In this document: piece after piece, positions 42,898 through 53,191 of the stretch | Layout of the letters: each line of letters opens with the position of its first letter | Position numbering within the stretch: the first letter of the stretch is position 1 | Source of the DNA: Rhodocytophaga rosea | Lineage (GTDB): Bacteria; Bacteroidota; Bacteroidia; Cytophagales; 172606-1 | NCBI RefSeq assembly: GCF_010119975.1 | Contig: NZ_CP048222.1 | Coordinates: 3,862,501 to 3,926,500, forward strand | Length of the DNA: 64,000 nucleotides | Direction: 5' to 3' | The notes under the pieces: generated by a model | What the model was told of the DNA's origin: nothing | Seen by the model: the letters and a program-made list of their open reading frames with translations, nothing else | The model's database searches: none | Translations under genes and position numbers: made by a program

Positions 42898-45800
42898 ATG
42901 CTTAGATTTTTATTGCTATTCTTTTGCTTTTGTGTATGTAATATTCTTTTTATCTATGCTCAGGAACTTGATACAACCATGTGGCAGCCTAATGGACCTG
43001 TGTATTCTATTACTCGTAAGGCTAATACAATTTACCTGGGTGGGCAATTTAATTATATTGGTCCTGTTACTGGAGGTGGCGGGAGTATAGATACTAGTGG
43101 TGTAGCTAATAAAGAATTATATCCGCTGATAGAAGGTATTGTGTACACTTCTGTTTCAGACGGAAAGGGTGGCTGGTATATAGGGGGCAGTTTTTCTAAA
43201 GTAGGCAATATTCGCAGGTTAAATATTGCTCATATAAAAGCTGATAACACATTAGATATAAATTGGAATCCGGCAGTAAATGCTTCTGTATATAATCTCG
43301 CACTTTTGTCAGACAGACTGTTTATTCAGGGACATTTCACAACGATAGATGGTAAATCACGGTATACATTGGCCGCTTTAGATGCTATTACTGGAGAAGT
43401 AACAAAATGGAATCCACAAGTGTACTCCATCTACAAAATGGTTACAACAGGGAATACAATATACTTAGCAGGCAGTTTCGAAAGGGTAAATAATGTAGAA
43501 CGGAAATACCTAGCCGCTTTAGATGCTACAACAGGCGAATTACTACCCTGGAATCCCGCACCTAATTCAACCGTAAGAACTTTACATTTGAAAGATAATA
43601 TACTTTATGCAGGCGGTGATTTTAATCAAATCTGTGGAGAAGCTCGTAGGTACTTAGCTGCTATCGATATTTCTTCAGGTACGGCTACATCTTGGGCACC
43701 TACGATTAGTGGCCGAGTAACAGATATAACTGCTGGTGAAAACGCCATTTATATAGTAGGTCAATTTCTAGAGGTAAGTGATATGTTTAGAAAAAATATT
43801 GCTGCCATCGATATACATACAGGTGTTGCTACTTCCTGGTATCCCAATATAGATAATACTGTTAGTGCAATAGCTGTCTCAAAAAGTACTGTATACTTAG
43901 GTGGGTATTTTACCCAAGTAAACGGACAAGAAAAAAATAAATTAGCTGCTGTAGATCTTACCACAGGTAAGCTTAAAACTTGGAACGCTGCGATAGACAG
44001 TACAAATAAGACCGTTTATTCTATTACTATTTCAAATGATGAAATGTATATAGGAGGTAACTTTAAAAGCGTTGGCGGAAGACATACTGGTGGGTTGGCT
44101 GCAATGGATGCAATCTCTGGTAAAGCAACTCCCTGGAATCTCTTTGTCAATGATGATGTATATATAATTAAGATCTATAATAATACGGTTTATTTTGGGG
44201 GATATTTTACAAAAGTAAATGGGCAACAGCGGAGCAACTTAGCGGCAGTAGACTTACACACAGGTCTTTTAAAGTCTTGGGATCCGAATGTGTCTAGCTC
44301 TGTGACAGCCTTAGAAATAATAAATAATACAATCTATATAGGAGGACGATTTGATAGGGTAAGTAATCAACCCCGGTTAAACATTGCATCATTTGATTTA
44401 TTATCTGGCTCATTAACTCCCTGGAATATTGGTAAAAGTAAATGGGGGTTTGTTAATTGTATGGCTGTTTCCGGTGACCTATTATATGTAGCGGGAGATT
44501 TTTATTATTTAGCCGATCAACAAAGAATCAATGTAGCTGCTATTGACACAAAGACAGGCGCTGTTACATCCTGGTATCCTAAAATAGAGTATGTAGCTAA
44601 CCGTAGCATAACTGGATTAGGTGTTTCGGACAACACAGTATATATTTCTGGTAATTTTTTTACTATTAATGGAGTTGATAGAAAAAATATTGCTGCCATA
44701 GATGCTAGCACTGGTGAGCTTACTTCATGGTATCCAAATAAGGAAGATTATTGGATATGGGTAACCAAATTCGTTTTTTCTGAAGATAAAATATTTACTG
44801 GAGGCGCTTTTTATAGTTTAGGCGGACAACGTAACAGTTGTTTTACAATATTGGATAAAGTAAAGGCAGTAGCATTACCCTGGAATTATAGTGCAAATAA
44901 TACAGTATCTGAAATAACTTTATTTGAAAATAATATATACATCGGAGGAATATTTACTCAAATAAGTGGAAAGCCTATCAAATACTTTGCAGCTTTTGGT
45001 AAGAGACCTAATAGCAAAAATGTCATAGCAGGAAGTACATTTATAGATAATAACCAAAATTGCAAAAAAGATTCCTCCGAAAATAACTTAAGCAATGTAA
45101 TAATCACTGCAGAACCAGGTCCTTATTATGGCTATGCAGATGCACAAGGAAATTACTCCATAGCTGTAGATACAGGCACCTATACCGTTAAACAGATCCT
45201 ACCAAATGGACAAGGTAAACTCATCACTCAACTTTGCCCACCTGATGGAGGAAGTCATACGGTGAATTTTAAAACATATAATGATACCATCCAAGATATC
45301 GATTTTGCTAATCAAGTTACTCTTTGCCCGAACTTGACAGTTGATGTTGCCTCAGACCGGAGAAGAAGATGCTTAACAAGCCGCACCCTGCTTAGTTATG
45401 CGAATACAGGTTTTGCCTCAGCAGCTAATGTAAAAGTGCACGTCAAGTTTCCTGCTTATGTGGTTCCGGTTAGTGCTAGCAAGGTCTACACAATCACACC
45501 TGATTCAGTGTATGTTTTTGACATCGGTACACTTGAAGTAAATCAAAGTGGCGTAATTACAATCATGGATTCTGTTCTGTGTGGTATACCTTCTATCCGG
45601 GGGCTTACCCAATGTACCAAAGCCTGGATTACTCCTGCCAACACCTGCCTACCAACTGATTCAAAGTGGGATAAGTCATATATTAATTTGCAAGCGGGCT
45701 GCAAAGACAATGGGGTAGTGAGAATGGCTATTTACAATCAAGGCTCAGAGCATATGGCCGATAGCAGCAATTTTAGAATTTATGCTGATGCAGTACTTGT

Positions 45801-47505
45801 TTTCAAGCATTCCTTCAAACTTTCCGTGGGAGACAGCTTGATCCTGCAAGTACCTGCTAACGGACAAACGCTCAGATTAGAGGTTGATCAGCGGCCATAC
45901 CATCCCAAAGAACAAACCACTACCATTACAATTGAAGCATGTGGTAAGGATGAGAGTGGAAAAATAAGCAAGGGTTTTGTTACTCAATTGCCCGTAGAGA
46001 GCGAATCACCCGAGGTAGCTTTGGAATGTTTGCCTATCACTGATTCCTATGATCCTAATGATAAACTGGTTGTTCCCCAAGGTACCACAGCGAGCCATTA
46101 CACTCCTTCAGGAAAGGCGCTAAACTATACTATCCGTTTTCAAAATACAGGCACAGATACTGCTTACAAAGTAATGGTTGTAGATACATTGGATGCTAAT
46201 CTGGATGTTGCTACATTCAGTGTAAAAGCGGCTTCCCATCCTTATGAGTTTTCGGTTTCTGGCAAAGGCAGACCAGTACTTACTTTTACCTTTAATAACA
46301 TCAACCTGCCAGATAGCAACCGCAACGAAGCCTTAAGTCATGGATATATTAAGTTCAATATCACACCTCACACTGCCATTGCACAGGGAACAGTAATAGA
46401 AAACCATGCAGACGTTTTCTTTGATTATAATCCTGTCATCCGGACTAACACAGTTACAAACACAATTTTTGATGTTCCCCAAACCATTCCAGTGGATAAA
46501 GAAACAAAAGTAGTCGTATGTAGCCAAGCGATCGATCCTTTTGCCGGCGAGAATCGCTTTGTTTGTGCACAGGATACAGTGGTGCTGCAAGGTGTTGCTC
46601 CTGATTTTGGCACAGGAACATGGCATCTACTCAAAGGAAGTGGCAAGATACAGGAAACGCATAATCCCAATTCCCTCATTACTGGTCTAGGCTATGGAGA
46701 GAATGTATTTGAATGGAGGACTCCTGCTAATACATGTACGATCGATTCTCTGACTAGCCAAGTGAGTATTACAAACTTTATTTTACCACTTGTAAAAGCA
46801 GTGAGTGCAGACAATACATGTGGAGAGGGAAGTGTAAAGCTAGTTGCTCATGGTGCAAGTGGATATAAATGGTATAGTAGCTTATCTGCTACAGAAGCCA
46901 TTTCTACAGATTCTGTTTTTACAACCCCTGTTCTTTCCCAATCTACTACTTATTATGTTGCTGCTGTGGAATATGGCTGTGAAGGTCCAAAAGTGGCTGT
47001 TCAAGCCCAAATACAACCTCTCCTGCCAACACCTGTCATTTTACAAATATCAGCTGATAGCTTACACTGCAGCACGCAAGCATCAAGCTATGAATGGTTT
47101 TTGGATGATATTGCTTTAAAAGTTAATACACAGTCTATCAAAGTTGTTCAGGCGGGAGCATACACAGTAAAAGCTATTACCAATGCTTGTGACTCTTTAC
47201 TTTCTGAAGCCTACACTTATGAAGTGTTACCCACAGGTATAACTGAAGAATCAACTTTGCATATAAAAATCTATCCTAATCCTGCACCCGGCCGATTCGC
47301 ATTGCATATCGATTTAAAGAATGAAAAGCAGGTTCGGATAACTATTTATAATACTTTTGGAAGTGAAGTGTATACTAATAAATTTGAAACAACCAGTAAC
47401 ATGGTTGATAAAGAAATTGATTGTAGTACACTTGGCAAAGGTCTGTTTATTTTGAAAGTACAAAGTAAGAGCGGCACTTTAATTGAAAAACTGCTCATTC
47501 AATAA
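42898..47505 (+). CDS. Giant secreted beta-propeller protein with T9SS type A sorting domain
   Basis: 1535 aa from ATG 42898, which gives a signal peptide (MLRFLLLFFCFCVCNILFIYAQ); an earlier in-frame ATG at 42796 would hide it. About 25-720 contains repeated blades of 'GGxFxxxxGxxRxxLAAxDxxTGxxxxWNP' type. A SdrD-B-like segment follows (NNQNCKKDSSENNLSNVIIT), the DRRRRC region, a DUF11-like domain (IRFQNTGTDTAYKVMVVDTL), Ig-like repeats, and a type A sorting domain at the end (IKIYPNPAPGRFALHIDL, GKGLFILKVQSKSGTLIEKL). Exported by T9SS, sorted to the surface or secreted. Shares its middle with the protein at 30709-34626. Confidence 0.9.
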   Translation: MLRFLLLFFCFCVCNILFIYAQELDTTMWQPNGPVYSITRKANTIYLGGQFNYIGPVTGGGGSIDTSGVANKELYPLIEGIVYTSVSDGKGGWYIGGSFSKVGNIRRLNIAHIKADNTLDINWNPAVNASVYNLALLSDRLFIQGHFTTIDGKSRYTLAALDAITGEVTKWNPQVYSIYKMVTTGNTIYLAGSFERVNNVERKYLAALDATTGELLPWNPAPNSTVRTLHLKDNILYAGGDFNQICGEARRYLAAIDISSGTATSWAPTISGRVTDITAGENAIYIVGQFLEVSDMFRKNIAAIDIHTGVATSWYPNIDNTVSAIAVSKSTVYLGGYFTQVNGQEKNKLAAVDLTTGKLKTWNAAIDSTNKTVYSITISNDEMYIGGNFKSVGGRHTGGLAAMDAISGKATPWNLFVNDDVYIIKIYNNTVYFGGYFTKVNGQQRSNLAAVDLHTGLLKSWDPNVSSSVTALEIINNTIYIGGRFDRVSNQPRLNIASFDLLSGSLTPWNIGKSKWGFVNCMAVSGDLLYVAGDFYYLADQQRINVAAIDTKTGAVTSWYPKIEYVANRSITGLGVSDNTVYISGNFFTINGVDRKNIAAIDASTGELTSWYPNKEDYWIWVTKFVFSEDKIFTGGAFYSLGGQRNSCFTILDKVKAVALPWNYSANNTVSEITLFENNIYIGGIFTQISGKPIKYFAAFGKRPNSKNVIAGSTFIDNNQNCKKDSSENNLSNVIITAEPGPYYGYADAQGNYSIAVDTGTYTVKQILPNGQGKLITQLCPPDGGSHTVNFKTYNDTIQDIDFANQVTLCPNLTVDVASDRRRRCLTSRTLLSYANTGFASAANVKVHVKFPAYVVPVSASKVYTITPDSVYVFDIGTLEVNQSGVITIMDSVLCGIPSIRGLTQCTKAWITPANTCLPTDSKWDKSYINLQAGCKDNGVVRMAIYNQGSEHMADSSNFRIYADAVLVFKHSFKLSVGDSLILQVPANGQTLRLEVDQRPYHPKEQTTTITIEACGKDESGKISKGFVTQLPVESESPEVALECLPITDSYDPNDKLVVPQGTTASHYTPSGKALNYTIRFQNTGTDTAYKVMVVDTLDANLDVATFSVKAASHPYEFSVSGKGRPVLTFTFNNINLPDSNRNEALSHGYIKFNITPHTAIAQGTVIENHADVFFDYNPVIRTNTVTNTIFDVPQTIPVDKETKVVVCSQAIDPFAGENRFVCAQDTVVLQGVAPDFGTGTWHLLKGSGKIQETHNPNSLITGLGYGENVFEWRTPANTCTIDSLTSQVSITNFILPLVKAVSADNTCGEGSVKLVAHGASGYKWYSSLSATEAISTDSVFTTPVLSQSTTYYVAAVEYGCEGPKVAVQAQIQPLLPTPVILQISADSLHCSTQASSYEWFLDDIALKVNTQSIKVVQAGAYTVKAITNACDSLLSEAYTYEVLPTGITEESTLHIKIYPNPAPGRFALHIDLKNEKQVRITIYNTFGSEVYTNKFETTSNMVDKEIDCSTLGKGLFILKVQSKSGTLIEKLLIQ

Positions 47506-47601
47506 ATTAGCTTTTTAAAGTCTCAACTCATTCTTCATGTGTTAAATGTAACAAAAGATGCTGTAGCAAGAAGAAAGAGCTGGAGAATTAGAAATTAAGT
47601 T

Positions 47602-48110
47602 TTACGCAGTTATTGGCTTTTGTGAATACAGAGCCTTTATTTTCTCTTTTACTTTCAGAAACAGATACGAATCATCAGGATCTAACTTATCCTGATTAGC
47701 TTCTACGAAATTAAGATACTCTTCGGATTCCTGTCAATAGCCTCTTTTGTAATTAGTAAGTGCTACATACAGGCACATAAACTATTATTTGTTGATTCTT
47801 TGAGTTTAGCTGCCTTATACAACAGATTCAGCCTCTTCTATTATCTTCCCCTATTCAATCAGCACTGACCTCCTGGTTCCATTCACAGAAGATCTCTTAA
47901 AGTCATTTTGTAAGACTATCTGGGAATAGTGATCAGCGAACTGAAGAGACTGCTCATCATTATAGAGCAGTTAGAGCCATGCTAAGGCATTGTTAATAAG
48001 AGCCCGGTAGGTTTTGTTGTGGAGAAGTGGTTCATAGATCTGTTTTAATAATAATTCTGCCTTCTCAAACTCATGAAGCTTTAAATGCAGATTAGCTATC
48101 CACCAAAAGC
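47602..48110 (-). pseudogene. Decayed helical/TPR protein gene
   Basis: Minus-strand frames read EFEKAELLLKQIYEPLLHNK, RALINNALAWL, a stop, then LYNDEQSLQFADHYSQIVLQ, and finally QESEEYLNFVEANQDKLDPD ending KPITA at the TAA (47602-47604). The pieces form one helical repeat protein with a nonsense codon and frameshifts. It resembles the helical hypothetical protein type at 11209-12696, a loose likeness only. Confidence 0.6.
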
Positions 48111-48332
48111 TAACCGGCTAGCGCAACGGACTTATGATGAGAATTTGTATGCGGACAGAAATAAAGTAGCGCGTTTCTTAAATCGAGTGAAACATTTCCG
48201 CATATTAGCTACCAGCTATGAAAAAACAGCCCGCAACTTTCTGACCTTCGGCACCTTGCCTGCTGTGTGATGCTAACTCTATAATGCATATCAACACAAC
48301 CTAGTACTAGCATCACCTGAATTCTAAATTTA

Positions 48333-48895
48333 CTGAACGCTTGTGTGGAATTTGGGATTAAAAAGTTTTTGTACAGTACTACTTCAATTTATGGCAATGC
48401 CATGGTACATGCCTCGCAAGCTGTATGGGTAGAAGAAAATCTGCTTCCTGACCCCAGAGATATCTACGACATTACCAAACTTACAGCTGAACTGCTGTGC
48501 CGGGACTTTTTTGAGAAAGAAGGGATAGAAACTACTGTACTCAGGGTTTCCAGATTTTGCCTGAGCTGGAAAATACCATCGTCATCCACCGCCTGTACCG
48601 GGGTTTAGACGAACGGGATGGAGCGGCTGCCCATGTACTGGCACTGGAGAAAAAAATGGATAGTTTTCAGATATTTAATGTTTCAGCCAAAAGCCCATTT
48701 CAACCGGAAGATATGACTGAGTTAAAAACCAATCCAAAACAGATAATTTTCAAATACTATCCAGAAGCAGAAATGTATTTCCATCAACGCATCTGGGTAT
48801 TTCCTTCCTACATCGACCGGGTATATGTGGTAGATAAAGCCATTCAACTATTGGGATATCAGCCACAGCATAATTTCAAGCAACTGATACGTTGA
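48333..48895 (+). pseudogene. Truncated NAD-dependent epimerase/dehydratase remnant
   Basis: VEFGIKKFLYSTTSIYGNAM and DPRDIYDITKLTAELLCRDF (Y-x3-K catalytic motif YDITK) are extended-SDR epimerase sequence. The Rossmann N-terminus (GxxGxxG) is missing. The frame changes near 48560 after TVLRVSRF; the other frame continues YRGLDERDGAAAHVLALEKK to 48895. Both 5' truncated and frameshifted, so non-functional. Confidence 0.72.
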
Positions 48896-49065
48896 TTCTT
48901 CTTAGCAGGGATGAGTGTGTATAATTCTTTGAATTCTGTAAATTGCTTTGATTATTTATTATACAGTATTTTACCAACAACTAGCAATGAACAACCAATA
49001 ACGAATCAGTAGAATTAGCCGGTTTATTGATTAAGAAAGGTATTTCATTCATTTTTCTGTCTGCT

Positions 49066-52000
49066 ATGTATTGCCGTTCCTGCCTCATATGGATATTTTT
49101 CTGCTGTTTGCTTCCGGCGCAGGCACAAAACTTTCTTACGGCCAGCAAAAAAGGATTTCCTCTTATCACCAATTATACACCCAAAGAATACCAGGCACAT
49201 GAACAAATCTGGGCAAGTGTGCAGGGGAAAGACAAACGTATGTATTTTGCCAACGGCGATGGTTTACTGGTGTATGATAATGAACATTGGGAAATGGTGT
49301 CACTTACCAATAAAAGCCATGTCCGTTCGATGGGGATTTCTTCAGATTCTACGTTGTACCTGGGCGGCGATGGTGAAATCGGTTATATCCATACCAATGA
49401 ATATGGCCGGGTACAATACCATTCATTGGTAGATCAACTGCCTGAGAAAGAACGTACCTTCAGCCGGGTATGGACTACGGTGGAGATCAACAATCGGATG
49501 TATTTTCAGACCTATGAGAGAATGTTTATATGGGACGGGAAAAAATTTGAGGTACATTCATTACCAGCCAAAGTCTGGCGGACCTACTTTGTTAATGGCA
49601 CCTTGTATGGCTCTATGGAAAACAAAGGCCTTGTCCGGTGGGAAAACAACCATTTTCAACAATTGCCTTATGGAGAATCTTTTGTTGGCTCTACGATACG
49701 GATGATTCTGCCTTTTTCTGGCAGTCGCCTGTTGGTTGGAACCGAGGATGGAAATTTATCTCTTTATGACCAAACTTCTGTGCAACCTTTTCATAATGAC
49801 GCCAGTGCGGATCTCAAGCAATATGAAATCCGGAGCGGCAGCTGGCTGGATAGCGAACATATGGCCATCGGAAGTAATGGATTGTTTATAATAAACCGTG
49901 CTGGCAAACTGGTGCTTTCGCTGGATAAGGCAAGCGGCCTGTTTTCAGAGCAGATTCTGCATACCTATACAGATAACCAACAAAATCTCTGGCTGGGTAC
50001 ACAAGCAGGCATTTCAAAAGTATCCTTAGGGATGAATCTGAGCCTGATCGACCAACGTTCCGGACTGAGTGGCTCCATCGAACAAATTGTCAGCCATCAG
50101 GGGCAACTGGTGGTGGCCAGCAAAGAAGGCTTGTTCTTTGAGGAATCTGATCATCCTGTTTTCCGTAAGTTCAGCAAGGCCACTATTTTCCAGGACCGGG
50201 TCTGGGATTTATACTCCCATCCGGGTTCTTTATTAATTGGCTCTTCAGATGGATTGTTTGAATGGACGGATGGTAGATTCACTCAGTTAAACGATTACAA
50301 TATTGCTGCTTCTTTATGTGCTTCAGCGCATAAAGATTTAGTATGGGCAAGCACCAATGAAGGTTGTGTCGCCTTACTCCATGAGAATGGTAAATGGCAG
50401 GAAGTAGGTAAAAAAGAAAAACTGACAGGTTCCATAAGATACATTGTGGAATACAAACCTGGAGAAGTCTGGCTGGGAAGCCGTGCGCAGGGCGTATACC
50501 GGCTCACTTATCCCTTACATTCTAATATACCGGATGTATCCAAAGGTACGATCACACAATTCAGTGTTTCAGCTGGTTTACCCCCAGGCGATGCCATTCC
50601 GTTTGTTATAGCAGGCCGTTTGTATGTAATGGTTGGCACAGACAAGCTACTCTATACTTTCGACCAGACCCAGGAGAAATTTGTTGCAACAACGGATATG
50701 AGTGCTTTGTTTGGGTTAGAAAACCGCAAAATATATCCCATGTACAGCGAAGAAAGCGGACGTAAACTGTGGCTTCGTTCTATAGACCCGGTTTCCGGGG
50801 CGAATCAGCTTATACAGGCTGAATGGCAGTCTGGTGGAAGTTATCATACAAAAAACTTCACTATTCCAGCTTATCTGTCCTCTTTCGAGAAAATATTGCT
50901 GGTCGCAAATAATCAGGCATTTTTCGGTGGATTGGATGGTATCCTGTGTCAGGAGTTACATGAGTCTGCTGATGTAGAAACCACACCTGTTCAACCCATT
51001 CTTACGGCTGTAACTTTACAGCAGCAACCCCTGGATTTTCTGGCAAATGGAAGGCAGTTAACATATGAGCAGAATGCGCAGTTGCGTTTTTCTTTTAGCG
51101 CTCCCTTTTTCTCCATTACTGACCAGATCCGCTACCAAACCAAGCTAATAGGTTTTGAGGACAAGTGGTCTGGCTGGAGTAAGGAGCCATTTAAAGAATA
51201 TACCCATCTCTGGGAAGGAAGTTATGAATTGCAGGTACGGGCCATAAACGATTTTGGACAAGTAAGCCAGATAGCCAGCTGGTCGTTTGTAGTGAGTCCG
51301 CCCTGGTACCGGCAATTGTGGATCTATGGTGCTTATGTGCTCTGTTTCATTTCTTTAGTGTATGGCATCGCTACCTGGCGTTCGCTCCGGCTTGAAAAAG
51401 AAAATCTCCGGCTGGAACAAACTGTAGAACAACGTACAGCTGAAATTGCCAGCCAGCGGAACCAGTTACAGGAGCAATCTGAGAAACTCAAATCCCTGGA
51501 TGCACTCAAATCCCGCTTTTTTGCTAATATCTCCCACGAATTCCGTACGCCTTTAACCCTGATTACTGGGCTCATTAAAAAGTATCAGAAACACGAGTTT
51601 TCCGACCCACAGCAGGAAGATTACCGCATTATTCTGCACAATGCTCACCGGCTTCTCCGGCTGATTAATCAGTTACTCGAACTGTCCAAACTGGAGGCTG
51701 GCAACACAAGGTTAGCCGCCAGAGAAACAGACATGACAGGATTTTTGCAGCGAATTATTTTTTCGTTTGCTTTCCTGGCCAGTCAGAAGAATATCACTTT
51801 TACCTTCAATAAAAAGCCGCTTTCCGCTGCATCTTCACTGATGCCAGTAAAACTTTATGTAGACCCGGAAAAGATGGAACAAGTGGTTATTAATCTGGTT
51901 GCCAATGCCATTAAATATACACCGCTGCAAGGCAAAGTAGATGTTTCCTTAGAAATTACCAGCAACCGTTTTCATATTCTGGTGCATAATACCGGACCTG

Positions 52001-53094
52001 GTATTGCGCCGGAAACCTTGCCTTATGTATTCGACCGTTTTTTCCAGGCTTCCGAAAATGGGTATTATGAAGGAACGGGTATTGGTCTGGCGCTGGTAAA
52101 AGAGCTGGTAGAACGGCACCAGGGAAATGTAAGTGTTGAAAGCGTACCTGAAGTGTTCACCTTGTTTACCGTAAGTTTGCCCATGGGAAAAGCACATTTA
52201 TCAGCAGACGACCTGGCCAGAATAGATCTCACGGACATTCCATTGGAAGATAATCCGCTCAATGAAACACTCCTTGTACCAGTACACCCGCCTGAATCTT
52301 CTCCCAAAACTCTGGCAGATACTTCTAAACCTATGGTATTGGTCGTAGAAGACCATCCGGAACTGAGAAATTATATCTGCGAACAACTACAGTCTTTATA
52401 CCAAGTGCAACAAGCAGAAGATGGAGAAGCCGGCTGGAAACTGGCCGAAGAAATGCTGCCTGACCTGGTACTGAGCGATGTAATGATGCCTCGCAGGAAT
52501 GGCCTGGAATTATGTACGCTCCTCAAGACGAACGAAAAAACCAGCCATATTCCGGTTATTCTGCTTACAGCAAGGGCTTCTCAGGATAATAAGCTGGAAG
52601 GTCTGGAAACTGGTGCCGACGACTATTTAATCAAACCTTTCGATGCCAGGGAATTGCTGTTACGCATTGAAAACCTGATTAAAAGCCGGCAACAACTCCG
52701 TGAAAAATTCTCTGCTCAAGTATTACTGGAACCTTCCAGGGTATCTATGCCTTCGCAGCAGCAAGCATTCCTGGAAAAGCTCCACCTGGTTCTGGAAAAA
52801 TACTTAGATGATGAACTGTTTGGCGTAGAAAAACTGGGTGAAGAACTTGGGATGAGCCGCTCACAGGTACATCGGAAAGTAAAAGCCATTACCAACCAGG
52901 CACCCAGTGACCTGATTAGGGCATACCGCTTACAACGTGCCGGAGAAATGATCCGGAAAGACATTGGCAACCTTTCTGAAATTGCTTATCAGACTGGATT
53001 CAGCAGCCTTTCGCATTTTAGCCGCAGTTTCCATGAAGCCTATGGTTGTTCGCCATCAGAGTATAAGAAAAAATACCAATCTTCTCCTTCCTAA
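49066..53094 (+). CDS. Hybrid two-component system: propeller sensor, histidine kinase, receiver, AraC regulator
   Basis: 1342 aa from ATG 49066 (TTG at 49027 would add 13 residues before the signal peptide MYCRSCLIWIFFCCLLPAQAQ). Periplasmic reg_prop propeller about 30-690 and Y_Y_Y domain about 690-755, membrane segment about 762-784, coiled coil, HisKA with His824 (ANISHEFRTPLTLITG), HATPase (NLVANAIKYT; GTGIGLALVKEL), receiver with Asp1138 (DLVLSDVMMPRRNGLEL), then AraC-type HTH about 1240-1335. Such proteins sense saccharides and switch on polysaccharide-use genes. No SusC/SusD pair or glycoside hydrolase is adjacent in this window, so its target is not visible. Confidence 0.95.
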   Translation: MYCRSCLIWIFFCCLLPAQAQNFLTASKKGFPLITNYTPKEYQAHEQIWASVQGKDKRMYFANGDGLLVYDNEHWEMVSLTNKSHVRSMGISSDSTLYLGGDGEIGYIHTNEYGRVQYHSLVDQLPEKERTFSRVWTTVEINNRMYFQTYERMFIWDGKKFEVHSLPAKVWRTYFVNGTLYGSMENKGLVRWENNHFQQLPYGESFVGSTIRMILPFSGSRLLVGTEDGNLSLYDQTSVQPFHNDASADLKQYEIRSGSWLDSEHMAIGSNGLFIINRAGKLVLSLDKASGLFSEQILHTYTDNQQNLWLGTQAGISKVSLGMNLSLIDQRSGLSGSIEQIVSHQGQLVVASKEGLFFEESDHPVFRKFSKATIFQDRVWDLYSHPGSLLIGSSDGLFEWTDGRFTQLNDYNIAASLCASAHKDLVWASTNEGCVALLHENGKWQEVGKKEKLTGSIRYIVEYKPGEVWLGSRAQGVYRLTYPLHSNIPDVSKGTITQFSVSAGLPPGDAIPFVIAGRLYVMVGTDKLLYTFDQTQEKFVATTDMSALFGLENRKIYPMYSEESGRKLWLRSIDPVSGANQLIQAEWQSGGSYHTKNFTIPAYLSSFEKILLVANNQAFFGGLDGILCQELHESADVETTPVQPILTAVTLQQQPLDFLANGRQLTYEQNAQLRFSFSAPFFSITDQIRYQTKLIGFEDKWSGWSKEPFKEYTHLWEGSYELQVRAINDFGQVSQIASWSFVVSPPWYRQLWIYGAYVLCFISLVYGIATWRSLRLEKENLRLEQTVEQRTAEIASQRNQLQEQSEKLKSLDALKSRFFANISHEFRTPLTLITGLIKKYQKHEFSDPQQEDYRIILHNAHRLLRLINQLLELSKLEAGNTRLAARETDMTGFLQRIIFSFAFLASQKNITFTFNKKPLSAASSLMPVKLYVDPEKMEQVVINLVANAIKYTPLQGKVDVSLEITSNRFHILVHNTGPGIAPETLPYVFDRFFQASENGYYEGTGIGLALVKELVERHQGNVSVESVPEVFTLFTVSLPMGKAHLSADDLARIDLTDIPLEDNPLNETLLVPVHPPESSPKTLADTSKPMVLVVEDHPELRNYICEQLQSLYQVQQAEDGEAGWKLAEEMLPDLVLSDVMMPRRNGLELCTLLKTNEKTSHIPVILLTARASQDNKLEGLETGADDYLIKPFDARELLLRIENLIKSRQQLREKFSAQVLLEPSRVSMPSQQQAFLEKLHLVLEKYLDDELFGVEKLGEELGMSRSQVHRKVKAITNQAPSDLIRAYRLQRAGEMIRKDIGNLSEIAYQTGFSSLSHFSRSFHEAYGCSPSEYKKKYQSSPS

Positions 53095-53191
53095 TCTGGC
53101 AGGCTGCTACCAATCAGCAAACTATTGACACCTGCCTGCAAGCAGGCTTATATAGAATACTTTTCTTTTGCAGCATAAGCTATTTGTTTTC

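Noticed and set aside
48085-48270. 61-codon plus-strand frame
   Set aside because: It overlaps the decayed helical-repeat gene read on the minus strand and has no support of its own.
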